Origin: Siphonodentalium dalli
Lineage: Eukaryota; Mollusca; Scaphopoda; Gadilida; Siphonodentaliidae
Length of the DNA stretch: 64,000 nucleotides
NCBI GenBank assembly: GCA_032622095.1
Contig: CP136069.1
Span: forward strand, 11,984,036 to 12,048,035
Direction: 5' to 3'
Within the stretch, counting starts at the first letter, position 1. Each line of letters starts with the position of its first letter. The notes under the pieces are model-generated. The model was not told the origin of the DNA and ran no database searches. It worked only from the letters and a program-made list of their open reading frames with translations. This document shows, piece by piece, positions 1 through 12,372 of this stretch. The translations under genes and the position numbers were made by a program.

Positions 1-434
1 AATCAGGTAATGATATTTAACATACATGTATATGATCCCATTTATAGGTTTTATTCATCACGGTCAGATAAACTTTGTATACAGACAGTTCTACCAAACT
101 TAGAATTTGATTATGTGCCCAAACCAAAATATCAAAACATCACCTAACTCAGTGGTATTATAAAAAAAAGAAGGTCATCTGTATGCTTTCATTGTAGCTG
201 TAATTACTAGTATTAAAAGTTTGCTCAATAAAGTTTGTTTTATCATTTATGGTCATTTGGAATTTGGATGCTATTTAATTATGTTTATCTATATAATTTG
301 CTGCACTGCTAAATTTTGACTCATTTCAATTATTTGATGCCAGTACATACGTAGTCCATCGAAATGGCGAACACAAACAAAGACAAATTACAAGAGGAAA
401 CACAACAAATCAATTTGATGTGCACTAAAACAGA
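1..434. other. AT-rich DNA, no gene seen
   Basis: I see no splice-supported coding signal, RNA gene or repeat related to others in the window. The short open frame starting at 364 runs into the MITE at 435 and is not a gene. Confidence 0.6.
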
Positions 435-587
435 TACAGTAATCGACCCCTTAACTACAGCAGAATTATGTGTAACTTTTCAGGATTTAGTCGAAATATG
501 GCTTGTTGCCATTCATCGGAAAGCTCTCCCCGAGTTACCCATAATTATGCTGTGGTTAAGAATTCGATTAATTAGAGCATTACTGTA
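435..587. mobile_element. Foldback MITE, Tc1/mariner-like, shortened copy
   Basis: Both ends read TA-CAGTAAT/ATTACTG-TA, and the two halves are inverted copies of each other (GGATTTAGTCG, CATTCATCGGAAAGCTC). It belongs to the same family as 1313-1520, 34478-34692 and 35804-36020. This copy lacks most of the second arm near the loop, making it about 60 bp shorter. The CAGT terminus next to TA suggests the Tc1/mariner superfamily; that placement is inference. Confidence 0.75.
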
Positions 588-1312
588 GTTACAAATGTAT
601 GTCTAGCCTCTTGTGAAGTGTTGTGTCACTAATTAGATCTTTAATTCACATACACGTACTAAATACGCGTTCAAGCGTTTACAAGTGTCAGGCATCGAGA
701 AACCGACCAAGAGTTTTGGTAGTATATAGGCTAGCACTGCACGGTGTGCAACTGGGCTACATGTACATGTACTGTAAGTGATTATAATGTACTATTTTTT
801 TATTCTGCCGTGAAAGTTTTGCTGAATGAAATTTAAGTTTACCCCGATATTCTAAGTCTGCTCGACTAAGATGGGGTTTTTCTCGAAAACTGATATGGAA
901 TTACCGAATAACCCAGTTTGTGGTTAGACCGCTTCATGTGATGTTTATGTGAATTTTATATTTAAGTCGGCATTGCATAGTCCTATAAACCACACCAGAG
1001 AAATTTTTTCTTCTTCTGCAATAGCAAATGTCGGTCAGTGACTAACTAACGGTTCTGCTTTTGAAGTCCGGTTCGATATTTGTGATGTGTTCTTGTGCAA
1101 AAGTATAATTCTAACTAATGCGCCAAAAATCAGGTTTAGAAATTTATCCATTCTTGAGCAAGAGCAACTCGTAAAACTTGTACGGTATGACATTCGAAAC
1201 AGCGTATTTCTGCTATCGAACCAGATGATAATAATGCTGAACCGGACATCGAAATCGGAACCGCATTTATGGATTGCAGCACGTGATGTTGAATAAACAG
1301 TTATAGAGGATA
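588..1312. other. No gene or repeat recognised
   Basis: This is AT-rich sequence with stop codons in all frames at short intervals. The best open frame (1087-1296, 69 codons) has no recognisable domain and no supporting splice sites. Confidence 0.5.
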
Positions 1313-1520
1313 TACAGTAATGCTCTAACTAATCGACTCCTTAACTACAGCATAATTATGGGTAACTTTTCAGGATTTAGTCGGAAATATGGCTTGATGC
1401 CATTCATCGGAAAGCTCTCGATGAGAGCTTTCCGATGAATGGCAACAAGCCATATTGGAAAAGTTACCCATAATTCTGCTGTAGTTAAGGAGTCGATTAA
1501 TTAGCTCTAGAATTACTGTA
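1313..1520. mobile_element. Foldback MITE, Tc1/mariner-like, full palindrome
   Basis: This is a near-complete palindrome of about 208 bp. The left arm runs from TACAGTAATGCTC through CGACTCCTTAACTACAG to CATTCATCGGAAAGCTC, and the right arm is its reverse complement ending in TACTGTA. There is no coding capacity. Single-stranded copies would form a long hairpin. It is one of four copies with both ends, plus two half copies (34013-34118, 44758-44805). Confidence 0.85.
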
Positions 1521-2423
1521 ACATTGTTTATAATATACAAATGTATACTGTATGGGAAACATCAGAAGTTTACAAAGTGATAAAAACAGTTGATTTGTTC
1601 TTTATTCTTGTGGTTATATACACATATTCTAAAAATAAATGTCCTTTACAACGTGGATCAATTGAAATTACTGATCATTGCGCGAAAAAGTATACTAAGC
1701 ATCTGAATAATTCTGTGTTATTTTCCCACTCCTGGTGTACATGTATGTTCGGAATCGGACATTCATGATGTAGTTTTCCATTCAAAATGGAATAAACATA
1801 AATAAACACTGTTGCCATTAATTGTTTTATAATCAGAATCACGATTCTCATTTTGATTCTAGTAAAAAGTCTTGATTACCTGTAGAAAGTGAAACACTAA
1901 CATTTTGATTATTGCAAAAAATCTGATGGATTTTAAGGCCTGCATCAAGACATTTGTTTGTGAATAAATCAAGGTAAATGTGTCAAAATATGGACGCATT
2001 TACAAATGCGTAGCTCCAAACTCGCAAAGTAGATTCGAACATGCGGTCGCTTTTCCAAGAAATTTGTGAGTGCTCTGTACATGTACATACATGTAAGTGA
2101 CTTGACGAACTACATGATGAGTCGAGGGACACAATCAATGAGGATGTTTGTACTAAAAAATATTTTTTACGCAAGCAACGAACACATGGCCAATTTCTTT
2201 ATTTATATTATGAGCCAACAAGACAGATCGTAAATCGCTGTTATATGACAATATACATGTATGTGCCCATCATAATGGTCGACAGGCATGACGCCAACAA
2301 AAACCAATCTGTCAGGCCAATATAAAGATGTCACGACTTATTGCTGGTGGAACCTATTAAAGGCATCGTTCCATTTCGTTAATAACAACTTACATGTACA
2401 TGTAACATTCACCTCCACCTCTT
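1521..2423. other. No gene or repeat recognised
   Basis: AT-rich sequence with scattered TACATGTA motifs. Nothing here supports a gene or a repeat shared with the rest of the window. Confidence 0.5.
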
Positions 2424-3218
2424 TACTCTTGGGCTCCAAATAAACATGCATGCACGTTTATTATTTTTCTTGGGAAATCCCCCCTTGCACAGTGCTTATT
2501 TGGGTCTGCATGTTTATTAATATTTTGAAGCTATGAAAATTTAAATCAGCACAAATTCAAGATTTCTATATGATTCTGATGTAAAAATGATGGGCTTTAC
2601 TTTTGCATGTACTCTTGAGTGCCTAATAAAAGTACAGGGTGGAATAATAGTACAGGTTGGAAAATGTCGCGTAACTGAATAATAGTACATGTACAGGGCG
2701 GAATAAACGTACAGACTGGAACTATTAGTACCATACATCCCAACAAAACGCACCATCCGACTGGTTTACTGATGCCATGTGACAGCAATAGTTGTGATGG
2801 AAAGCCAGGTCTGTGAATCTACAGTGTGCTGATCCCTGTCAACAATCAGAGTTCATTTATCTATGAATAACACAATTTAAGATTGGTGAATTATTTCTTT
2901 TGGTTAATTTAATAAACGTACATGACCAAATAACGATCGTACAGGTGGGAATTTTACCTCGATTTTAATAATCGTACATGTATGTTTATTAGGCACTCAA
3001 GAGTACATATTCAAGTATGTGGCATACCAAAACACTACATGATACATACATGTACCTGTACTACATACCATCTATAACAATTATTTGGTTAACCACAGTT
3101 GATGTTTTGCTCAGAGTTCCCCCTGCACTATTATTTGGGTCGGTACTTTTATGAACTTTCAATGGAATCCCCCTGCACTATTATTTGGGCCTGCACTTTT
3201 ATTTGGAGCCCGAGAGTA
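2424..3218. mobile_element. TIR element flanked by TA, outer of a nested pair
   Basis: The ends are inverted: TA-CTCTTGGGCTCCAAATAAA on the left and its near reverse complement ending CGAGAG-TA on the right. The interior has repeated GCACTATTATTTGGG blocks (about 3125 and 3173) and contains a second element with similar termini at 2610-3005. There is no coding sequence. TA flanks fit Tc1/mariner-type insertion, but this was judged only from the termini. Confidence 0.6.
2610..3005. mobile_element. TIR element flanked by TA, inner of the nested pair
   Basis: The terminal inverted repeats read TA-CTCTTGAGTGCCTAATAAA and its reverse complement. The ends resemble those of the surrounding element (CTCTTG then CCWAATAAA), so the two are related families, one sitting inside the other. 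The interior has short repeats of GGAATAATAGTACAGG type. Open frames on the minus strand here are repeat-derived. Confidence 0.65.
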
Positions 3219-3427
3219 TGTTGCATTGACATTTATTTTCACGAATTACCATGCTAAGGAACATTGCAACTGGTTTGAAGTACATGACCACGTTGCATCA
3301 ACACTGTAACTGCATTGATGGTAATTTTCAACAATGTCTCACTGAGGTTCTATCAGATATAAATACTAGTACGGTTGAGGGAGACAATTATTTTGAGAAT
3401 ATGTGAACCTGTGTTAACATGAGCCTA

Positions 3428-3816
3428 AGGCGACACAAATTTGTAAGTCTGGTTTACGAACACCTCCTACAACTTTTTGTCCATTTCATGAAAAAAATTA
3501 AAACTGTTTTCTCCCAAAATATTTTACATGCGTACTGCTTTTCATGCGTTGTCGCATTCGGTTCTGCTTATGATCATTTACATATCCATATTTTCATGTA
3601 TTTCATGACAAGATATGTCTTGTTTGTTTCAGAATTTCATTCAAAAACATTTTTTCACAATTTTTGTAAAATTTATGTGAAATTCCACGATTTACTTGAT
3701 TTAAATTGGGGGGACAATGTTTTTTATTTTTATTTTTTCCCCTCCTGCACTGTCCTGCATCTACTTTTTTTCTCCCCACATTATCGTAAACCAGACTTAA
3801 AAATTTGGTGTCGCCT
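3428..3816. mobile_element. Non-autonomous TIR element, 389 bp
   Basis: Imperfect inverted repeats of about 32 bp bound the element: AGGCGACAC...AAGTCTGGTTTACG on the left and the reverse complement on the right. The interior is T-rich and unique in the window. The 136-codon open frame that spans it begins and ends in the inverted repeats and shows no domain, so it is not a gene. I could not decide the target duplication. Confidence 0.75.
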
Positions 3817-4719
3817 AAATATCATCTGATGGAGTCAAAATCATTGAACCGTCACTTAAGCATGCACATGTAGTCTTGATGTTGAGTCTGGGTTTCATCA
3901 TTTTCATTAGTTTTACTGTTATCCACCAAAGGTTGAGGTGTTACGGAACAACTGTATGGCATCGTATACTGTTATCTTTCGAGTAAATATGGAGTCTCTA
4001 ATTATTTTATCAGGCACGCATCTACTCATCAAATTGACATTAGTATATAAATCCTTAAATATTTGTAAATTGTAACAATTGTCACCATGAACTTGTTGAT
4101 AATTTTCTTTGTCGTGTAACAACTGTTGTACCAAGTTTCAATGCCGCGTCCTCCTGGTATGTATGGATTACCGGTGCCTTTAATAGTGATGCATCATTGC
4201 CAGTTAATGTTCATTAGAGTGGAACTGAATTAACAATGTCACATTGACACAGTAAGACCCGTAAAACAGCAAAAGTAGTATTATTGTACAGCAGGCTTAA
4301 CACTATCAGTACGGTATGAGTCTATGACTCTATGACAAAATTAACTCAAAACACCACAAGGAATTCTCAGCGCTTCTTTTCGGTAACTAAAAGTTAAGAT
4401 TGTAATTTGGCTGCAGAAACGAAACGAATTTTGAAACACAATAATTGTATTCACTAATATTTTCCTGTTGGTATATGGTCTATTATAGTATACGCAATCA
4501 TTTATTTGAAATAATAAGTATCAATTAGAGAATAATTCTTACTGATAATTAGAAATACCTTATTTTGTATCCCTTTAATATTAAATAACTGTAATGGACC
4601 TGAAAATTGTCTGTTTGTCAGTTTAATGTTCACTAGTTATAGCTAGGCTGTTAGATAACGTATGATATTGCTTCATTTGTCCGGGGTAGTGTATTGTCAT
4701 ACTGTCATAATAAACTTCA
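3817..4719. other. No gene or repeat recognised
   Basis: AT-rich sequence leading up to the minisatellite. No coding or RNA signal is visible. Confidence 0.5.
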
Positions 4720-7495
4720 AGTAATAGGGTAACTACTCGTCAATGATGCTTGAATACAGAAATGGTTAATAAGGTAACTACCTGTCAATAATCGACGTCT
4801 TAATATAGAAAGGGTTAATAAGGTAACTAACTACACGGCAATGATACTTAGTATATAAGGGTTAATAATTTAACTTCTTGTCAATGGTGCTTTAATATAG
4901 AAATGGTTAATAAGGTAACTACATATCAATAATGCTTTAATAAAGAAAGGGTTAATAAGATAAAGTTCTACACGTCAATGATGCTTTAATATAGAAAGAG
5001 CTAATAGGGTAACTACACGACAATGAAGTTTTAATATAGAAAGCGTTAATATGGTAAGTACACGCCAATGGTGCTTTAATATAGAAACGGTTAATATGGT
5101 AACTACCGCCAATGATGCTTTAATACAGAACTGGCTAATATGATAACTACATGTCAATGATGCTTTAATATAGAAATGGTTAATAAGGTAACTACACGCC
5201 AATGATGCTTCAATACAAACATGGTTAATAAGGTAACCACCCTTCAATGGTGCTTTTATATAGAAAGGGTTAATAAGGTAACTACACGTCAATGATAGGC
5301 TACTTAGTATAGAACGGTTTAATAAGGTAACTAACCGCCAATGATACTTAGTATAGAAAGGGTTAATAAGGCAACTACACGACACTCATACTTAGGTATA
5401 TACAGGGTTAATAAATCAACTACCCGTCAATGATACTTTAATATAAAAGGGCTAACATGGTAACTACACGTAACTGATGTCTTAATATAGAAAGGGTTAA
5501 TAAGGTAACTACTCGTCAATAATTCTTTAATAAAGAAATGGTTAATAAGATAACTTCATGTCAATGATGCTTTATTGTAGAGAGGGTTAATAATGTAACT
5601 AATCACCAATGACACTTATTATAGAAGGGTTAATAAGGTAACTAGGGCCTACCTGTCAATTATTGCTTCAATATAGAAAGGGTTAATAAGGTAATTACAC
5701 GCCAATGGTGCTTCAATACAAAAATAGTTACTAAGGTAACTACCATAATGGTGCTTTTATATAGAAAGGGTTAATAAGGTAACTACACGTCAATGATACT
5801 TAGTATAGAACGGGTTAATAAGGTAACTAACCGCCAATGATACTTAGTATAGAAAGGGTTAATAAGGTAACTACACGACACTGATACTTAGGTATATACA
5901 GGGTTAATAAGGCAACTACCCGTCAATGATACTTTAATATAGAAAGAGTTAACATGGTAACTACGCGTAAATGATGTCTTAATATAGAAAGGGGTAATAA
6001 GGAAACTACACGTCAATAATTCTTTAATACATAAATGGTTAATAAGGTAACTTCATGTCAATGATGCTTTATTGTAGAAAGGGTTAATAATGTAACTAAT
6101 CATCAATGACACTTATTATAGAGAGGGTTAATAAGGTAACTAGGGCCTACCTGTCAATTATTGCTTCAATATAGAAAGGGTTAATAAGGTAATTACACGC
6201 CAATGGTGCTTTAATATAGAAATGGTTAATATGGTAACTATCCGTCAATGATACTTTAATATAGAAAGGGTTATAATATGGTAACTGCACGTCAATGATG
6301 CTTTGATACAAAAATGGTTAATAAGGTAATTACCCGTCAATGGCGCTGTAGTATAGAAATGGTTAATAATGTAACTGCTCACCAATGATACTTAGTATAG
6401 AACGGGTTGTTTAAGGTAACTACCTGTCAATTAATGCTTTAATATAGAAAGGTTAATAAGGTAACTACATGCCAATGATACTTAGTATAGAAAGGGTTAA
6501 TAAGGTAACTGCCTGTCAATTAATGCTTTAATGTAGAAAGGGTTGTTAATAAGGTAACTACACGTCAATGTATATGAAGGGTTAATAAGGTAACTACACG
6601 ACAATGGTACTTTAGTATATACAGGGTTAATGAGGCAACTATCCGCCAATGGTGCTTTAATATTGAAAGGGTTAACATGGTAACTACACGTCAATGATGT
6701 TTTAATATAGAAAGGGTTAATAAGGTAACTACACATCAATGATGCTTTAATATAGAAAGGGTTAATAAGGTAACTTCACGTCAATGATGCTTTAATATAG
6801 AAAGGGTTAATATGGTAACTACTCACCAATGATACTTTGTATAGAACGGGTTAATAATGTAACTACCCGGCAATAATTCTTTAATATAGAAATGGTTAAT
6901 ATGGTAACTACACGTCAATGATGCTTTAATATAGAAAGGGTTATAATATGGTAACTACACGTCAATGATGCTTTAATACAAAAATTGTTAATAAGGTAAC
7001 TACACGTCAATGATGCTTTAATATAGAAAGGGTTAATAATGCAACTGCTCACCAATAATATTAAGTATAGAAAGGGTTAATAAGGTAACTACCTGTCAAT
7101 TAATGCTTTAATATAGACAGGGTTAATAAGGTAACTACACGCCAATGGTACTTAGTATATAAATGGATAATAAGGTAACTATACACGACAATGATACTTT
7201 GGTATATAGAGAGATAATAATGCAACTACCAATGATGCTATAATATAGAAAGGGTTAACATGGTAACTACACATCAATTATGTTTTAATATAGAAAGGGT
7301 TAATAAGGTAACGACACGTCAATGATGCTTTAATACAGAAAGGGTTAATACTGTAACTACTCACCGATGTTTCTTACTATAGAAAGGGTTAATAAGGTAA
7401 CTAACTACCTGTCAATTAATTCTTTAATATATAATGGTTAATAAGGTAACTACACGCCAATGATGCTGTAATATAGAACGGGTTAATAAGGTAAC
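4720..7495. repeat. Large minisatellite, 45-bp unit, about 60 copies
   Basis: A continuous tandem array in which each unit reads roughly GGGTTAATAAGGTAACTAC, then ACGTCAATGATGCTTTAA, then TATAGAAA. Units diverge by point changes and small indels. A run of about 11 units is duplicated as a block: the marker ACTAGGGCCTACC occurs at 5641 and 6139, 498 bp apart, with matching variant units around both. Because 45 is a multiple of 3, minus-strand frames stay open for several units (4975-5385, 6497-6739) and give a repeating 15-residue CSYLINPFYIK pattern. There is no signal peptide or conserved frame across indels, so I read these as artefacts of the repeat. Confidence 0.95.
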
Positions 7496-7496
7496 T

Positions 7497-7860
7497 CAAG
7501 TGCAGATTATACAGTTTAACAAAATACCACAGGTGTATATATCAGGATGAACACTGTAGTAAATACTTGGGCGAAAACCTGGTGTATATACCTGGGTGCA
7601 AATACTCCGGATAACCTGGGTCTAAATACCCGGGTGTGACAGCGTTTTTCTAAATTATATCCGTAAAAACCCGGGTAAACTGTGGTTTATACCTAACATA
7701 TATAGAAAACACACCAGGGTTAATCTATATAAAGCCCTGATTTACCTGGGTGTAACCAGGGTGTGACCTGGGTGGAACCAGGGTAAAACCTATATGTACC
7801 GGGGTTTACCAGGGGTATACCTAGGTAAATACCAAGATTTATCCAGGTACATTTTTATAT
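7497..7860. repeat. CCTGGGT/ACCCAGG-rich irregular repeat
   Basis: Short motifs of the type ACCTGGGTGTA, ACCAGGGT and ACCCGGGT recur on both strands every 10 to 25 bp, giving an unusually G+C-rich and locally palindromic stretch directly after the minisatellite. No gene is seen. Confidence 0.6.
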
Positions 7861-9250
7861 GGGGAACAACGCCATATTGAGGAGGTGATGTATTCGTTTG
7901 GTGGAAATCGGCGACAAAACTAATTCACCATATATTTTTTAATTTTGCCGACCTCCCCCTTTTCTTCCCCTGACACCAACAACAACATTTTAATTTAAAT
8001 TTAAACCCGCTCAATTATCTTCCTTGTTAAAAGTTACCCCTCTTAGAACGCCTTGGTGCCATCTCGATTGAACGTGTGAAGTTATATATAGAACACACAG
8101 ACAGAAAGACAGACAGACAGCACAATTTGATTTCTTGTATCATTTTAGATGCATATATATGAAATTGGTGAAAATTGGCGAGTATACAAATTCGTATCAA
8201 ATTGAAGGTCCCCATATCTCTCACCCATAGGGCACCAATTTGGTGTATCTAAACCACACGATAAGATTCCGCGTATCAGGGAGAAGAATATGTATCAATC
8301 TGGTGGAAATCGGCACTAAACATATAGATATAACATTTTGTGTCCCTCTCATCTCTATACACAATTTATATACATTTTGTTTATCAAATTTGGTGCCAAT
8401 CCCTCCCTCCCCATCTCTCACCTAAACAGCACCACTATGGCGTCTTTAAATCACACGATTAGATTCCTCGTATCATGGATAAGAACGTGTATCAATTTGG
8501 TGGAAATTGGCGCCAAAAAAATTGTGCATCAATTTTGTGCCCCTGTCCCTTTCAATACACCTCTGACTCGAATGAGGCCACATTTGACAGATATACGCCA
8601 CACCATTAGACTCATCATACCATGGGGATACTTTTGTATAAGTGTGGTGGCAATCGGTGACTAAACCAATTATTATCAAATTTAGTGCCCACCCCCTGGC
8701 AAGCTCTCATCGTTTGGACAACAATTTGGCGTTCTTAAATCGCACAATTAGATTCCTTGTATCATGAAGAAGAATATATATCAATTTGGTGGAAATCGGC
8801 GCTAAAATTAGTTTTATCAATTTTGGTGCCCCTCTCCCCTTTCGTGCAACCCTGACTCGAACGATGCCACTTTTGACATATTTAAACCACACCGTTGGAT
8901 TCTTCATATGATGCGGATGATTATATGTAAGTTTCGTGGCAATCGGCGACAGAACAAAATTATGCTCCTCCCCTTTCCGGGCACCCCTGACGCGAACGGT
9001 GCGACTTTTGCCATATTTAAAACACATTATTGGGATGATTATATATAATTTTCGTGGCAATCGCCGACAAATTTTGTTCTGCCCCTCCCCCTTTTCTGCC
9101 CCTGGCAACAACGGCGTCACTTTAGAAAATTTTAACCCCGACCATTATCGTTCTTGTAAAAAGTTACTCCTAGTAGACCCCTTTGGCATCATCTAGATGG
9201 TCCCCTGTGAATTTATATAGAACACAGACAGACATACAGACAGATTGACA
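7861..9250. repeat. Dispersed repeat family C, single copy
   Basis: Contains several internal degenerate subunits with the phrases TTTGGTGGAAATCGGCG, AATTTTGGTGCCCCTC, GATTCCTCGTATCATGG and CTGACTCGAACG, ending in GAACACAGACAGACA-type tails near 8100 and 9230. The same material fills 17340-20400. Many overlapping short open frames on both strands come from the subunits and are not conserved between copies. I do not recognise the family, and it has no clear TIRs. Confidence 0.8.
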
Positions 9251-9299
9251 TTCGCAAATATAGATATAAGATAATAGTATCATATGGGAAATCACTATT

Positions 9300-9700
9300 A
9301 TGTTTAAATAAACACATGCCTCAATTCTGTTTCATTTAGGTGTTTTTGATAAACACTATTGTGTTTTAATAAATGGAACACATGGTAAATCGCTAGTGTT
9401 TAACATAAACAGAATACATGCCTGAATACTGTTTCATTTAGGTGTTTTTGATAAACACTAGTGTGTTTTAATAAACGGAACACATGGTAAATCAGTAAAA
9501 TCACTAGTGTGTTTAAATAAACAGAACACATGCCTGAATACAGTTTCATTTAGATTTTTTGATAAACACTAGTGTTTTTAAATAAACAGAACACATGCCT
9601 GAATACTGTTTCATTTAGGTGTTTTTGATAAACACTAGTGTTTTTTAATAAATGGAACACATGCCTAAATACTGTTTCATTTAGGCATTTTTGTGGAACA
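9300..9700. repeat. Tandem array, 66-bp and about 105-bp units
   Basis: The phrase CACATGCCTGAATACTGTTT recurs near 9313, 9415, 9527, 9592 and 9658. Short units contain only the core with GATAAACACTAGTGT; longer ones add a second ACGGAACACATGGTAAATC segment. The array therefore mixes two unit lengths. Confidence 0.8.
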
Positions 9701-9738
9701 CATGTTTTGCATAATACTTTTTTACAGTGTAGCGGTGA

Positions 9739-10014
9739 ATAATTATGCCTCAAACGAACTACCTGTATAACGTAAAAAGTGTCAGGTATATGAGCCGGAA
9801 TTTCATTTAAATGTAGCGAGGTGAGAGCAAGCTATGGTCGCTATAACATTGAGGGAACATTACGCTTTACAAAGTTATGTTTTGAATAGTGGATTTCATC
9901 ATTAATTCAACTGGGCGATAAATACATTCATCTGATGAAGAAGTTGTTCATTTATCAGAAACCACATGGGCCGGCCGGTGTGATACCCTCCGTGTTAATG
10001 ATACCAGTTACACA
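9739..10014. repeat. Direct repeat A, left copy
   Basis: About 276 bp that recur in the same orientation at 11168-11445, including TATATGAGCCGGAATTTC, CATTGAG(G/A)GAACATT and GGGCGATAAATACATTCA. The two copies flank about 1.15 kb and could be long terminal repeats of a decayed element or a simple duplication. I see no primer-binding site or polyprotein between them. Confidence 0.75.
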
Positions 10015-10742
10015 GCGGTGCGGGTCACTTCAAACAAACCACATCAATTTAACGATTATACCACGTTCGTCATTACAATATTTCGGAGGCATTGTGAACA
10101 GTTCAATACACAATGGTGGTGGGCTGACGACGCGGTAAGCACCATAGATGGAACTGGAAACAGTGCTTCTACCGAAATAGCTCATATCAATAATACACAA
10201 ACAATGTGTACGGTCTCTTGTGGTCAAACCATTTCCAGTCAATAAGATCCTTGATCCTAGAAACATACTTAATATTTACCGTGATCGATTATTAGCCGCA
10301 CTTTTACGGCACTCACCAGCAGGGTTACAACAGTGGATGTCCCACTATAATGGTATTGCACGTATGTACTAGTACCCTCCAAACTTAACCCGGGAAATAT
10401 CAACTAAATTCGATCATTTTGGTCTAACAATGTAGTCTTGGCAATACCCCAATGAGATTTTGAACGACCTGACATTAAATGTTTTTAGATATAACCGTCT
10501 AAGTGAAAACTTGTTGGGGACCATAACTGTCGCACAGTAGAACATTTCCGGCACACAGTTGCCGTAATATGAAGAGGCCAACCAAAATCGATCGACGTGC
10601 AACCTCCCATTACTGTCAGTAACAACCAACATCGCCACGCCGATCTCCCGAACACGCCTGAAAACGCCCGAACAAGCCCGAACATGCTGCTATTTATGGT
10701 TATATAAACGTCTTCAAATCATTTTTAATTGATAACGTTAAC

Positions 10743-11061
10743 GACATATTATGGACTTGTCGTGTGTGTTAAACTGTTAAGTTAGTATTCAGGCGCTCTG
10801 CCAATTTTCAGGAGGAATGTCGCATTCTACTACATCGTCGAAAATCACAAGCAAATCGACCGTACCTCTCCCTAGAAAACATCATGTGAACTATGCTCAA
10901 TTGTAAATATTTACTTCCCGATTCGGGACGCAACTATCCGCGATAAAGTAACGAAAACGATTTCACTATCGAAAATCACTGAATTTAATTGATATATAAT
11001 AATGACAGTGTGTGTTGTCAGTTTGATTTAATATTTGTAAAAAAGACTAATTTGAGCAATA
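10743..11061. repeat. Dispersed repeat B, copy 1
   Basis: About 319 bp with a close homologue at 63225-63540 (shared landmarks: GACATATTATGGACTT, GCATTCTACTACATCG, CGATTCGGGACGCAACTATC, GATTTAATATTTGTAAAA). Both copies stop matching at GAGCAATA. Here the flanking sequence continues differently from the other copy, where an integrase fragment follows. It lies between the two copies of repeat A. Confidence 0.85.
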
Positions 11062-11167
11062 CTTGATTGCGGATAGTTTTCATGTGAACGGCACTGTAGA
11101 GTGGAACATTTTTAAGTTTCTCAAAATGTACTTTTCTGTTTATACATTGCACATACATTCTCAGCAG

Positions 11168-11445
11168 ATAATTACGTCTCACGAACTGCCTAACGTGAAC
11201 AAGTATTATTTATGATAAAATCGTATATGAGCCGGAATTTCCATTAAAGGTAGCGTTGTGAGAGAAAGCTATTATCACTATCCCATTGAGAGAACATTCC
11301 GCTTTACAAAAGTATGTTTTTAATAGTGGATATCATCGTTCAAATGGGCGATAAATACATTCAACTGATGGAGGATATGTTCATTTATCAAAAACGGCAT
11401 GGCCTGGTTAGTGATACCTTCCGTGTTGGTGATACCCGATACACC
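11168..11445. repeat. Direct repeat A, right copy
   Basis: Second copy of the repeat at 9739-10014, diverged by scattered substitutions and small indels. It ends near GTGTTGGTGATACCCGATACAC. Confidence 0.75.
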
Positions 11446-11749
11446 ATAGGCAGAGAAAGGTATACACCTTTATTGAATTAATGTATATATTTCATTTTTT
11501 CATAAAAAAAAATAGTGCTACATACATAATATTACCTCGAAAATGGGTAGCTTTCCACATGGCCTGGCGCCAAATACATGTACATGCAATTACTGAAGTT
11601 TGAACTCAATGCGTGATAAACACATGTCGTCCTAAGCAACACTTGCGATGCAAGATACATGAGATGTGGAACACAATCCAAATCTTGACTGTCACGTTGT
11701 TACGACTTGTGTCTTACATTATAGGAATTGTGACTAGCCCACACAAAGC
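11446..11749. other. No gene or repeat recognised
   Basis: AT-rich sequence. A 92-codon open frame beginning at 11613 continues into the degenerate repeat that follows and shows no domain. Confidence 0.5.
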
Positions 11750-12372
11750 GGTCGAATTAATAGCGGACATAATGGTAAATCATAAGATCATAATGTTAAA
11801 ACATTTACAAAACCTCTGGGGGCGTTTAATGGCGGGTAATATTTCACATGGCTTTGATAGTTGGGTGCATATAAATATTTTCGATCAATAGCACAATCAT
11901 GCAGTCGCTTCAGTATTCTGACAAGTTCCGCTCTACTTTAGTACTATAATGTAACGCAGGCACGTTGACTGGGACGCAGTGGGGTCGTGCGGCCATGTCA
12001 AGTCGGGTTATATTTTGAGCGTTGGATGTATATTAATATTTTCGAAAATCAAACATCAAAATCGCTTGTAGCACGCCCGCTCTGCCCCCTTCAACTCGCA
12101 CTGCCGTTAAGCGCTATACATATATGCGCGCTCTACTTTACCAACATAACATAAAGCAGGCGCGTTAGAAAGGACGGACGTGGGCACTGTGGTGGGTTGG
12201 TTGTGTCATGTTGGGCGCTATATCACAGGGCTATGACCATTGAACGGTTGACTGTACATGCATATTATCGTTTTCGTTCAATAGAGACTTTTCGCAAAAA
12301 CACGATTACGGATATGGAAATATCCTGCCAGTATACGGCCAAAATTCGATCTTTACGCACGGGGGCTCTTAT

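Noticed and set aside
3419-3829. 136-codon plus-strand frame
   Set aside because: It starts and ends in the inverted repeats of the TIR element at 3428-3816, and the translation is low-complexity, reflecting T-rich DNA.
4975-5385. 136-codon minus-strand open frame with a 15-residue repeat
   Set aside because: It is the 45-bp minisatellite read in one frame; indels break the frame in neighbouring units and there is no start context, signal peptide or splice support.
4720-7495. CRISPR-like array
   Set aside because: Units are contiguous and diverged without unique spacers, and the DNA is eukaryotic. The same applies to 28548-28850, 48755-49060 and 50531-51000.
8707-9120. 137-codon minus-strand frame
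   Set aside because: It falls within repeat family C; the frame is not preserved in the tandem copies at 17.6-20.4 kb.
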